Assembly: GCF_949628215.1 (NCBI RefSeq)
Contig: NC_134277.1
Span: 123,801,963 to 123,865,962 of the forward strand
Origin: Phalacrocorax aristotelis
Lineage: Eukaryota > Chordata > Aves > Suliformes > Phalacrocoracidae
Direction: 5' to 3'
DNA length: 64,000 bases
The notes below the pieces were generated by a model, which saw only the letters and a program-made list of their open reading frames with translations, did not search any database and was not told where the DNA came from. The translations under genes were made by a program, and so were the position numbers. This document shows positions 15,373 to 27,130 of this stretch, piece after piece; the first letter of the stretch is position 1, and every line of letters begins with the position of its first letter.

Positions 15373-18300
15373 AGAGCAGAATGCTCAGAGCTGCTAGAGC
15401 CCTGGTAAAATCATGGGTGAAATGATGACTGTTCACCACTTAGCTATGTGCTTCTGTCTTTAGCAAAACCAATTTTCACTGACATCCTGGAGTGGAAAGA
15501 GGCAAGTCACCAGGCACAACTATCAACTATCAGGAAAAACTTCAGTCAAAGTAGAAAAACTGCACTTCTCAACACCATAGTGTTCCAGAGCTAAGTAGGT
15601 CTGTGTGTTTAATCCCACAGGAAAGTCCCTTCCTATCTGTGAAAAAAACTAAGGGACAATTTAGACAGGAAATACAGAACTTGAGGATTTTTTAAAAAAT
15701 TAAAAATAATTTGTGAAATTATTCCTGCCCACCTCACTTGTCTGCACTTGCATCACACCTAAAAGGTCAACGAACCACTAAATCAAGTGATAGTTAACAA
15801 GTTAAATAATCTACAGTGACCAAAACTATAGTTTTTGTCATCCCTTCATCCTAAGAAATTGATGACTGTCTGGAAATAATTTTGATTAAAAAATGAATGT
15901 AAGAACTGAGTTTCTTGAAGATTAATGCAGCTGCTACATTTGAGAAACAGAAATACCACTTCCAGCCCTATACTACAGAGTGCACTCACCACCTCGCACC
16001 AGCAGATGGAGAACTTCACCAACTATCTACATGCAACTGGTGAGCAGGCAAATACACCAATGGCTCAGAAGGAAAAAGGCAATTCTTCCAACCTTAAGCT
16101 TTATTGCTTCTCTCAGAAAGGCTTTACTGATTTCATACAACATTTCTTTCCCATAAATAACATTTGCTAAATTTAATACACTCATTATGCTAAACCAGAA
16201 TTAATTTCTTTAGGTATTTTGTAATTTTAGATTCTTGGTATTATCTGACAGATAAAGTTACTGTAGTATCACAAGATTTTCCACTGATGACACCCACCAA
16301 GTCACACCCATCCACTAGAATCTCAAAGGCAAGAGCAGGAAAGGTCTGGTACACAGCATGACATTGTGGATAGTAGGGAGGAAAACAAAAACGGAGAGCC
16401 TCCTCTCAAGAACAGGGCACTTACGCAGCACAAGACAGTGGCTAGCTGGAAGCATGGCTGAAGGCTCCATCTTATTCTAGATACACTGCCCTAGCTGAAA
16501 AAGGTGACATTAGGTAGAGACAGTGATATTGTTTGCTCTTTAGATACCTTGCTTTTTGTTTGCTTTCATTAATCAACTATGGTGCTCTGCAAAATGCTAC
16601 TCAAGTGGGAAGTATTTTTGTTAAAACAAAAACAAAAACAAACCACAACACCCTAGGAAGTTAAATAGATTTTTTCAAGAAAAGCGACCTCTTGTGCTCC
16701 AGAGAAATATTTTGTGATATTTTACTTCCCTCCAATGCTTTTATGTTTGTAAGCTTTCCCCTTATGAAAGGAAAATTACTTGCTTCTAACAGAGGCAATA
16801 GATGTGTGAAGTAGGATACATTTTCTACTCTTTTAAACACACATAAGAAACCACCACACAAGCAATTTTAGCACAGCTGGAGAAAAAGGACAAGTTAGTA
16901 GAAGCTTCTTGCGACAGCTGACCCAGGACCAAGATAAAGACAGCAGAGCATACTACGATAAAACTTATAAGAGGCTGCAAAGCTCTCAGAAAGCATCCTC
17001 TGAAGCTCAGCAATACCTAGAGTGAAATGCACAGAATTCACGAAGAGCACTAGCAGCATTCTGATGCCTATTATGCTAAGTTACAGAAATTTCAGAAGTA
17101 AGCAGAAGGGTGCATAAGAAAATGCAGCAATTGCCTTTAGCCTTCGGAATCTTTGTAATACAGAAGCCAACAGAAATTGTAGCTTAGGAGTTAAAATTTC
17201 AATATAGCCTTGAATAATAAAGTTCATTCACTGATTAAAAACAGCTAAAATTAAAAAACCTTGTTTCTCACTCCACACTATTCATGAATTTATTTTTACA
17301 AGTTGGAACACTTTTATCTTGAAGTTTCTTATATTCACAATAAAAATGAAATGTCAACACGCTTTCCAGTTTCTGTAAAAATCCACACAACTGTATCACA
17401 ACACCTCTGACCTGTTTCTGACCTAACTTGTCACCAATTTTACTGGCATTCCTTATCATAAATAAATTTGATTTTTTAAAAATATTTTTACATCAGTTGA
17501 ACAGGTGCTCTTTGGCTCTGTGAATCTAAGAAGTGCTGCCAATCTGAGTGCATTTTAATTCTTAACCGTTTTATAAGCTACACAGAACTCTTATCTGTGA
17601 AGTTAGTAACCAGATACAAGGTTTGCCAAGATTTTTTTTTGCCAGCTCTCAAAGGGACGCAAGTTTTGCACATTTCAGAATTTTTACAAACACATTTGCA
17701 CTTGAGGTTAATTCCTGAGGTCACTAAGGACTGCACACACTTAAATACAGATTAAATACCATGCCAGCAAGGAATCCACTTAATTTGACAGACAAAACTT
17801 TGCCTTCGCTAAATCCATACAATGTCAAATATCTCACATATTTAGTATCTTGCTGACTCTACACAGATGACTCCTTAAAAATATAGGTTATTTAGGCCTA
17901 CTAACTTGACTCTTTATTTTGTTTCAAAGGGGGGAAAGTAGAAGCGAATATATAATAAATGGGATCAGCCATATTTCAAGTCTCTTCCACAGAACTAACA
18001 TCAGTCTCCTCCTTAGAACTATTTTCACTAAGCTATCAGCTTGGAGCACACCACAACACAGTGAATCAAGACTCTAAACCCAGATGACATACAAATTTGC
18101 TTGGTGAACCTTCCCCCTTATCCAGGAGGAGGGGAGGAGGTGGATGAGAACAATAAACCACTGAACTACTCACTAATATAGACATAGGAGTCAGCTTTTA
18201 AGTTTCCCCAAAAAGGAATATTCTGTGACTGGCAATAGGAGGGAATTAACCACAAAAGTGCACCAGGACTTGAAAAACTTCAGTCCATTTAACAGTTTCA

Positions 18301-19485
18301 GTTTACTCGTGGCAGAAGTCAGCAACACCACTCTCATTTGCAGAGGTTTGAAGTTTCCCAGGCCACTGACCAAGTGTTAGACCTACTCCTGATCAGACTC
18401 AATTTGTGCCACTCCCACAGCCATAATGAACTCAAGATCATGTTTTGCCTGTCCTCGGCCCATCCAACAACTCTTACAACAAAAGGACTTCATTTTTAGT
18501 TTAGCTTCCCTGTTCATCCCAAGCATTGTGCCACAGTGCCACATAAGAGGAAATTCAACGCCGAACTGCAGAGCTCAGTCTAAGACCTTTTGAATAACCA
18601 GAATGACTGACTACTGTCTGAAAGGAAATGAGAAAATGAAACAATAGCTTCACCAGGCAAAGGCTGGAGAAAACCAAAATACGAACTGTGTGCTGGAGGT
18701 TATCATAGCAGGTGACTACAAAAATAAGAATAAACTGTGGGACGCATAGGTGTTTCAGAATGTAGCCTTTACAAAAATTTTTTAACCTTTTATACATATG
18801 CCTTGCTACTAAAAGCAATAAAAAGTCTAACTGGAAAATTTGGAAAACTAGGTGCTGCTTGAATTGCCTTCTCTACCACAGCTATTTGTTTTGTCACTCC
18901 GAATAGTTTAAAAGGAAGGAAAACTCTTGTTTTCAGGATATAGTAAGATACTACTTGGTGCATTACAGAAAACTCTATTGGAAACACAGCACATTTTTTA
19001 AGTCTAGAGTATAGACTAACCTCACTCATAAACACTCACTCTTAACCTACTGTTCAGCGGATCATTTCAAGAAGCTTTTCAAGTTAACCAGAAACAAGTA
19101 CAAAGACAAGTACAGATAGCTCTCCAATGTAATGCATTCCACAAAGTATACTTCAAGGCTCTTTGTAATACAGCAATGGAACAAGGAACAGATCACAGGA
19201 TTAATGTTAAGCCAAATGAATGTAAACAGCTACAACTACTGACTTAACCTGAATTGCATTGACCTACTTGGGCAGAAAATGTTTGTCAAGTCTGATGTAA
19301 GCTTAAACCCTGATCCTCGTGTTTAGGCCTTCAACAGCTGTTTATACAAGATTCCAGGTGTGTGCTTGCTCTCACTCTTCCTCCACCTCCAGTCACCTGA
19401 ACATATGAAACACCACACGTGGTACTGCATTTCTTTCAGAAGATGCACTGAAGCTTATGGCACTCCACAAGTGTATGGGCAGTGA

Positions 19486-19490
19486 CAAGC
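19486..19490. repeat. Left target-site duplication CAAGC of the solo LTR
   Basis: CAAGC immediately precedes the terminal TG of the LTR and is repeated immediately after its terminal CA. Confidence 0.8.
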
Positions 19491-20057
19491 TGTCATGGTT
19501 TTGGCTGGATAGAGTTGATTTTCTTCAGAGTAGTTTGTATAGTGCTGTGTTTTGGATTTAGCATGAGAATGATGTGGTAACACACTGATGCTTTAGTGTA
19601 AGGACTGCTTAGAACAACTAAGTCAAGGACTTCTCAGCTTCCTATGCTCTACCAGCAAGGAGCTACACAAGGAGCTACACAACTGGGACAGCTGACCTAA
19701 ACTGGCCAGCCAAACAGATATTCCACACCAAATGACATCATGCTCAGTGTATAAACTGGGGGGAGTTGGTTGGAGGGCAGCAAGAGTTGCTCAGGGACTG
19801 GTTGGGTGTTGGTTGGCAGGTGGTGAGTGGTTACATCACTTGTTTTTCCTAGTTTTTTTTCCTATCCCTCTTTTCTGTTGTTTTCCTTCTCACTACAATT
19901 TACTATTATTTCATTTCAATCATTACACTGTTGTTAACACAACCCATAAGTTTTCTTCTGCCTTTCTGATTCTCACCCCCATCCCATCATGGCCGGTGGG
20001 GAGAGTGAGCGAGCAGCTGTGTGGTGCTTGTTTGCCAGCTGCGGTTAAACCACAACA
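19491..20057 (+). mobile_element. Solo LTR of an avian ERVL-type endogenous retrovirus
   Basis: The 567-bp element begins TGTCATGGTTTTGGCTGG and ends GGTTAAACCACAACA, the terminal TG...CA form of a widespread bird ERVL LTR that I recognise by its ends and by the internal block around GTATAAACTGGGGG. A TATA box (TATAAA) lies at 19750-19755. It is flanked by the 5-bp direct repeat CAAGC (19486-19490 and 20058-20062), the duplication length expected for ERVL. No internal gag, pol or env sequence is present, so it is a solo LTR left by recombination between two LTRs. A 12-bp unit is duplicated inside it (19656-19679). It lies in PCMTD1 intron 1, antisense to the gene. Open frames within it are not genes. 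Confidence 0.88.
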
Positions 20058-20062
20058 CAAGC
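20058..20062. repeat. Right target-site duplication CAAGC of the solo LTR
   Basis: Exact copy of the left 5-bp flank, directly after ...CCACAACA. An intact duplication means both ends of the insertion are preserved. Confidence 0.8.
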
Positions 20063-20589
20063 ACATCAGCACAGATTTCATCATCAAATGACCTTAACCT
20101 TGGTAGTTACACAATATTTTTAGACCAACCTTGCTGACTGTCTAATGAACCTTTTGACTTGTTTTTATTACTTTTTTTTTTTATTGAAGACAGTTCACAG
20201 GAACTTGAAGTAAAATGTAATACAACAACATAGAATTTTGTTGGTTATCCATCCAGTAACAACAACAAAAAAACCTCACTTTTCCCCCACCCCCCTTCTT
20301 TGGACTGGGATGGATTCCTTTCTCTGTCTATGTTTTCTTATGTACTGGATTTGTTTTTCTCAGCTGAAATTCTATCTACCCTCTTCACACAATGGCAAGG
20401 ATTGTATGCTGAAAGCAACATTTTCTATATACCAGATCTATATGCCAGACCTGTTTTCAGGTATGTTAATAAAGACTTTAAAATTCATTACCTTTTATTA
20501 CAAAGCAAACCAAAGAATGCTACATATTTCCTGGATGGAAATTTTAAGGGGTAGCTTACCACCACATCCTGACTCAGTTCTCCTTACTG
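20063..20589. other. Spacer between solo LTR and CR1
   Basis: AT-rich intronic DNA with a T-rich stretch near 20170-20182. An open frame crossing 20238-20654 spans unique DNA and the start of the CR1 and is not a gene. Confidence 0.6.
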
Positions 20590-21912
20590 AGAACTCATTA
20601 TGCAGCATATGCGGGACACCCAGGGTATCGGGCTCAGCCAGCATGGGTTTATGAAAGGGAGGTCCTGCCTCACTAACCTGGTCTCCTTCTGTGATAAGGT
20701 GACCTGCTTAGTGGATGAGGGGAAGGCTGTGGACGTTGTCTACCTGGACTTTAGTAAGGCCTTTGACACCGTCTCACACAGCATTCTCCTGGAGAAGCTG
20801 GCTGCTCACAGCTTGGGCAAGTGCACTGTGCGCTGGGTTAAAAACTGGCTGGACAGCCGAGCCCAGAGAGTGGTGGTGAATGGAGTCAAATCCAGTTGGC
20901 GGCCAGTCATGAGTGGTGTTCCCCAGGGCTCAGTGTTGGGGCTGGTCCTGTTCAATATCTTCACTGATGGTCTGGATGAGGAGATTGAGTGCACCCTCAG
21001 TAACTTTGCAGATAACATCAAGCCGGGTGGAAGTGTCGATCTCCTGGAGGGCAGGAAGGCCCTACAGAGGAACCTGGACAGGCTGGAGCGTTGGGCCAGA
21101 GATTCAACAAGGCTAAGTGCTGGGTCCTGCACTTGGGTCACAACAACCCCATGCAATGCTACAGGCTTGGGGAAGAGTGGCTGGAAAGAAGCCCAACAGA
21201 GAAGGACCTGGGGGTGTTGGTTGTCAGCTGGCTGAATGTGAGTCATGGCCACGAGGAAGATGTAGGCTGGGCATCAACTAAGGAGAATTGGTCCTTGCTG
21301 AGCCTAATTGGCCAAGAAGGCCAATGGCATCCTGGCATGTATCAGGAATAGTGTGGCCAGCAGGAGTAAGGAAGTGATTGTGCCCCTGTACTCGGCACTG
21401 GTGAGGCCACACCTTGAGTACTGTGTGCAGTTTTGGGCCCCTCACTACAAGAGGGACATTGAGGTGCTGGAGCGTGTCCAGAGAAAGGCAACAAAGTTGG
21501 TGAAGGGTCTAGAGAACAAGTCTTATGAGGAGCGGCTGAGGGAGCTGGGGTTGTTTGGAGAACAGAAGGCTGAGGGGAGACCTTATCGCTCTCTACAACT
21601 ACCTGAAAGGAGGTTGTAGCAACATGGGGGTCAGTCTCTTCTCCCTAGTAGGATGAGACAAAATGGCCTCAAGCTGCACCAGGGGAAGTTTTGATTGGAT
21701 ATTAGGAAAAATGTCTTCACCGAAAAGGTTGTCAGGCATTGGAACAGGCTGCCCAGGGAGGTGGTAGAGTCTCCATCCCTGGAGGTATTTAAAAGAAGGG
21801 TAGATGTGTTGCTTGAGGATACGGTTTAGTGGTGGACTTGGCAGTGATAGGTTAGTGGCTGGACTTGATGATCTTAGAGGTCTTTTCCAACCTTAACGAT
21901 TCTATGATTCTA
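20590..21912 (+). mobile_element. CR1 LINE, 5'-truncated and decayed
   Basis: Plus-strand translation gives CR1 reverse transcriptase in pieces. From 20600 come [28 protein letters not shown] and [10 protein letters not shown] in one frame; [13 protein letters not shown] and EKDLGVLV are in a second frame from about 21100; [11 protein letters not shown] to [12 protein letters not shown] is back in the first from about 21308; another shift near 21570 is needed to continue. At least three frameshifts are therefore present. The catalytic FADD box reads FADN (DNA near 21003-21015), losing an essential aspartate. ORF1 and the endonuclease are absent. The 3' end has the CR1 signature GATGATCTTAGAGGTC followed by CCAACCTTAACGATTC and the short ATTCTATG-type repeat at about 21897-21911. 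It is a dead copy, antisense to PCMTD1 in intron 1. Confidence 0.95.
20600..21620 (+). pseudogene. Broken CR1 reverse transcriptase reading frame
   Basis: This is the remnant coding part of the CR1 element. It starts within the fingers region of the reverse transcriptase and runs to the C-terminal domain ([16 protein letters not shown]). Frame changes occur near 21100, between about 21210 and 21308, and near 21570. The second aspartate of the FADD catalytic pair is replaced by Asn. It cannot encode an active enzyme. Minus-strand open frames across the same DNA are shadows. Confidence 0.9.
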
Positions 21913-24147
21913 CTGCTTAAAATCTGAGGAACCAAAAAATATTTGCAAAGCTGAGCCTCCCAGGTTTCAGAAGCAGTTTCTTCTTCAGTCTCCCACCTAT
22001 GACACCACAAATGTGTTCTGACTACTTCAAAACAAAGAAATAAGAGTTCACCATTTCCACCCAAGATAGCTAGCAGTGTAGTTTCCCATACCGGGGTGAA
22101 ATCTACAGTACAGGATAGTTTCTGAAATGGAAAGGTGTAGACCTATACCCACTAAATACTAAAGCAGCCCTATACCCTCAGAAAGCAAGTCCCCAGGTGT
22201 GCTCTTTACCTATTTAGGGCTATGCTTACTATTGTCCAATTATTGTCACTATGGTCACCACAGACCCAACTTCAGTGTTCACATCCTAGAATGCTCTCTG
22301 GGCCACTAACTGACCTTTCTTAATTATATCCTACAAAAACTCCCTGCTGAGAGACAGGAAAACTGTCTCACTGCCCTAGTTTAGGGATTCAATCACTAGT
22401 AAAGACTATCTGTTGGTCATCTGCACAAAACTACTTTCCCCGACACTTTCCACCTCAAATACATGGGATTTGCATACCTACAACCTTTTTAAATCCAGTC
22501 ATTCACCTTACAAAAAGCTTTAATTGGGTACCAAGCAGTGAAACACTCCCTTCTCTTAAAAGAATTTGCTAGTGTCTAATTTCACACTAAGTTTTAATTT
22601 AGCCAGTATCTGCCATAACACTTTTGTTAAGAAATGCTCTTATTTGTGAAATTAAAAAGCCTCCATGGATGAGACGCTGATGAAATGGTAAACAGCTCTG
22701 GAGTACTCTGATTAGCCCATCTTTGCAAAAGTCTCGTGAGATTTATAAGCACCTGACATTATTACCTGTGCAGAAGAGATCAGTCAGTCAGGTATAAAGA
22801 GTTTGCCCATTACTCATGAACAATACTAATAATCGGTTGCTGCTCAGTCCCCAGAACCAGCTCCTCCTCATATTCTGAAGCAGATGAACAGAAGCACTGA
22901 TAAGAAAATAGCCTCTAAAGTGCTCTGAAAATAATTTTCCAAAGCAGTAAGATGCTGTTACCTAGTATCATCAGAAAAACTGAAGAACAAAAGTTTATGT
23001 CAGTCCAGTGATACTGTCTACAAGGTTTAAAAATCTAAATTATTTCAATACATTCAGAGAGCAACATTAACTGCTAACAAAAATCTTAATACCTGATTGA
23101 CAACAAGAACTGATGACTACGTCAGCAGCAGCACATGACGCAGCTTGAGTGGTAGAACTAGACAATTCCTGGTAATAGTACTTGATCAGGGCAGCAAGGC
23201 ATGCTTTTTTCACAGTATGCGGTGGCAAGATGTCAACAATAGTTGCTAGCCTGCTGCTTACCATTAGAGGTCAGCTATGTGCCAACTGGTGATTTCATCT
23301 CAAGAGGTTTTATGTATACCTTCATGAGTGAAGGAACACTAACTCTGCCCCGATTCTGTTTACCCTATAGTATCCCATCAAATGTAGATTTCAAAACAAT
23401 TAATATTGCTTTTCTACCCACAACAGTCCAAAAAGTTTGGAGGTGCTTGTTTGTAAGACGCTGCATAAAATGGTTTTATCTCTGAGGAGTCTAAGATAGC
23501 TTAGTGACCTGTTGAAGTTCCACTAAAAGATCTCATAAGCAAAGGGTGTCAGCTTAACCCAGTGTACAACATACAGAAAACACTCTATCCTTCCTCTGAC
23601 CGCAGTGTCCATGAAAGAACCCAGCAGTCCCCTTATAATACACCCTCTTTTAAGGTCTCAGCTCCTGGGAGGTGAGCTTACAGCTTTGCCCATTCCCACA
23701 CGGCAACTATATTAAATCCATCTAGTACAAACTAGTTGAATAGTATTGCATTATCACAGGCTGGCTGGGAGAAAGGGGAAAGAAGAGAAGCTTCTCCGGA
23801 GGGCCTGAGAGACCCACAGAAACAGGAGGTGCCAGGTAGCAGTGGCTTGCTTACTGGTGCAAGACTAAAATATCAGACTTTCATAAGACTGATATGATTG
23901 GTGATGCTCAATACATACAGATGTCCGATAGTCACTGAGTCTGTATCACGCACCTGTTTTTCACAAGAGAATCTGCTGTCTGTGCACATATTTCACAGGA
24001 ATTAGTGAGCTACAGAGTGACCAGGCTGCAAAACTCATTGCCACAATAAACAGCTTTGTACAAGGGTATTTAACAGAGTACTCATTTCAAGCAGGTTTAT
24101 ATAAGCCATAACAGTCAAATGTTAAGAAATAGAAGAGTTGTAGAGAC

Positions 24148-24202
24148 ATGTTAAAAAAAACAAAAACAACCAAAAAAAAACACACAAAACCAAAAAACGT
24201 CT
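24148..24202. repeat. A-rich low-complexity block (AAAAC units)
   Basis: AAAACAAAAACAACC-type sequence resembling the 14.2 kb block. Confidence 0.8.
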
Positions 24203-24871
24203 GGAATACGTAGTCCTTTTTAGTCTGAAAAGGCGTAAGGCATATAAGTGACACAAACATTTCTGCAAATTTTAACATTATCCTGATCATAAGCCAAGTA
24301 AGATACCTTGACATAAAGGATAAGACAAATACTCAACATTTTAAAAACAAAATCTGTTTCACTTCATGAAAGGAAATGCTTTATAATCTAGTTTGTGGTG
24401 ACCAGAAGGTAACAAACCACAGGAAGATATGGTGCTGCTTTACTTTCAGTATCACCTTCAGAAAGCAACCAGTAACAGCTGGGGGTGAGGGGGTGGGGGA
24501 TCCTCTTTTATAACGAAATACAAAGCAGGTTTAGTACATGAACCGAAATATACTTTCCTAACCTTTTTCCGCAGACGTAGTTTCTGCAGCTACAAGTCTT
24601 AGCAGATCAAGTCACAGTTCATATAATTTTGAGTAGGCTAAATGTGGCCTGCAACAAAATATTCACTATTTTAGCCAGTGCTAAAGTTCAAAAGCTTATT
24701 GCACATAAACATTTCAACTTATTTAAATCACTTCCAGCAGCAACAGAACAACATACGCCTGTTGCCTTTAGCAAAAGAAAATAGAAACGAGGTCAAGTGT
24801 AAAAATAGAAGATGGCTGCATTCCTGACACTTGAAACCTCATCTTAGAGCTATGCATTTACTGCAGTCTCT

Positions 24872-24888
24872 AAAAAAAAAAAAAAAAA
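24872..24888. repeat. Poly-A tract (A17) followed by CA repeats
   Basis: A17 then CACACACA; a second A13 run follows at about 24914-24926. Confidence 0.85.
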
Positions 24889-25770
24889 CACACACAAAAA
24901 CCAGGCCCAAATTAAAAAAAAAAAAATCTATCAACTTTACCAAGCTCCAAGTGCACTAAAGCCTTTGGTTTTTTTGACCTTTAGAAATCTATCTAAAAGC
25001 ATCAAACCAGCATACAATAATCACAGCATAAACAACTTTTAATACCGTACAATCAAAATGTTTACTTTCACACACTGAGAATCCCAACTTTTAGTACGTG
25101 TCCCCTTCTTTTGAGACGGTAAATAAATAAAAAATTTAAGTCCTGATCCTGTTTACTAGAGTCTTAAGATAGTCCAGTGCAATACAATGGTATGTTTTGA
25201 GAAGGTACTGTATTACTTAGGCTTGTAATCTTCAAGAAGGATGAATGAGGAAGACCTGCTCTGTTTCCTGCTTCTCTTTCTCAGAACCACGATACAAAAT
25301 TCTGTCACTGCTGCAATCTGATGCAATCTTCTGAAAGCATCACACTGGATTCACTACTTTCTTCTAATATAACTTGTTTATTAAAGCATGTGCACACTAA
25401 CAGTTGCTTTTAGTTTATCTCAAAGAAAGTGGTGGATATCTACTTGCACGTAACTTACTTCTTTTTAATCCCCAAATCCTGCCTATCTCCAAGAACGTCA
25501 CACTTTAAGGTCTATGTCATAATCTGCCTAATTCTCCAGACATACCATAAATCCATAAACAACATACTCTAGAATGACGTGACCTTGTCCATAAATCCCT
25601 ATTTCTTAAGATATCCAATGCCTACTTTATACAAAACAGAGATTAGCTATCCCTTCATAGTTCTTACCAAAAGAAAGCGACGATTTATCAAAACTCAAAA
25701 CATACAAACCAAGTATGAACTAAATATACTTCAAAAATCTACCAAGTCTCTACAAAAATGCAAGTCATCC

Positions 25771-25801
25771 AGGAAAAAAAAAAAAAAAGAAAAAAGAAAA
25801 A
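25771..25801. repeat. Poly-A/GA-rich tract
   Basis: A-run interrupted by single G residues. Confidence 0.8.
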
Positions 25802-26049
25802 CACAACCAACAACTCCTTATTTTGCAATTTAAAAGGTTACAGCTTTGGTACTGTTACCAAAGCCTGTTCCACAAAGTTTCATGCAATCGTTCCAGCGCT
25901 CTCCTTGTTCCTGTTGCTATTAAAATACCCTACACTTTGAGGTAACATTTCAAAGTATTGCTTTTGTAACAGTATCGCTTTAATTCACATCTCTGTGGCC
26001 AGCCGGTAACTTCGGCCGTAAATTTTCAGCTGTGCCTGCAAATGATTGA

Positions 26050-27130
26050 ACGTTATTTGCCAGCACATATCAAAGTGAATGCAGTTAGGTTATGTGATGA
26101 AAACCTATTCTGCACACAGACAAAGGAGCAGAGAGGCACACTTGCAGGTAGAAAAACCTCACCCAGCTGTTCCCAGGACTATCACAGGAGAACCATTAGC
26201 CGTCCCCACCACCACTGGGCCTCTCCAGGGCACTTTTCAGACTGAGAGGTGTGACTGCTTGTAGGGCTACCAGATTTCTCATGGGATGCAGAGAAGACAC
26301 TTGGGGATTGCTCAAATCCTGTTACTGGAAGTTTATGGGAGGAACCAAAGGTGGGGAAAGCAAGGGATCAAAGTGGCTGGGGAGAAACAAGCATGGGAAA
26401 ACAGAGGGCTATGGTGACAAGAGGGACAGGTCACATGTGAAGAGGTTGCAGGTCAGTATACGTGTCTAGCTCTGCTCTCCCACAAATCACCACTGTCTGT
26501 CCTGTCTGCCCATTAATCTCCTTTTGCAACTCTTTTCCTGGGGCTATGCAGTCTGCATGTGTGTCTACATGACAAGTAGAGTCACACCACAGGTCACAGG
26601 TGCCCACAGATCTGTGGTGCCTGCAAAGGAGGTGGTGAGCTTTTGCAGGTCAGGGTGTGATTACAGGGAGCACCAAACTGGACTAGCCAGAAAACTGGCA
26701 GAGTGGCCTGGGAACCAGGGATGTGACAGACTGTCCCACTGAGGCAACTGAAAGAGTTGACTGCTGGAGGAAAAGGGGGCTCCAAGTGAGCTGCTGGAGA
26801 ACCTGTAGCTGAGCATCAGTGTGTGTGTGCAAGAGGCAATGGGGGATAAACGGACCCAAGGGCCAGTTTCAGGGTAGAATGGGTGTCTAAACCCAGTAAC
26901 TGGAAGGATCCATACATGCGTTTGCCACTAGCAGACATTCAGCTTGACCATCAGAAAGGGCAACAGGATAAGGCTGTTGGCGCTGTCTGTGCTTGCGTTA
27001 GTGCCATGTCTTCTGCGTTGTTGTGGTGGCCAACTACGTATTTATAAACGTACATGCTGAATACATCTGTGTGCTACCGAGAATACGTGCTCAGCCTCAC
27101 TACTGGCTGGGCCTGGGGCCACACATGCCT
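26050..27130. repeat. GC-richer, low-homopolymer block, possibly an old LTR or other interspersed repeat
   Basis: About 1.1 kb whose base composition and lack of A/T runs differ sharply from its AT-rich flanks. Near the right end it contains ACGTATTTATAAACGTAC, a TATA-like sequence, followed by a stretch ending GGCTGGGCCTGGGG. That would suit an LTR promoter and end, but I could not find convincing terminal TG/CA ends or a target-site duplication. No coding domain is visible. It could equally be unique sequence or a regulatory element. Confidence 0.3.

Larger units (their letters stand above)
13162..19485 (-). other. PCMTD1: PCMTD1 intron 1, proximal part
   Basis: AT-rich intron with an A-rich low-complexity block (14229-14312), a 10-bp perfect inverted repeat (14550-14571) and a G11 run (15362-15372). 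No gene or recognisable transposon seen. Confidence 0.7.
21913..26040 (-). other. PCMTD1: PCMTD1 intron 1, middle part
   Basis: AT-rich, with A-rich tracts at 24148-24202, 24872-24888 and 25771-25801. No gene, RNA gene or identifiable transposon is seen. Confidence 0.65.

Noticed and set aside
15996..16009. CTCF-like CCAGCAGATGGAGA
   Set aside because: Breaks the essential GGC core (GGA), so not listed as a site.
19732..20091. 119-codon plus-strand ORF
   Set aside because: Lies in the solo LTR, which is non-coding, and runs past its end.
20238..20654. 138-codon plus-strand ORF
   Set aside because: Crosses from unique intron into CR1 and has no recognisable content.
20806..21252. 148-codon minus-strand ORF
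   Set aside because: Antisense shadow of the CR1 reverse transcriptase.
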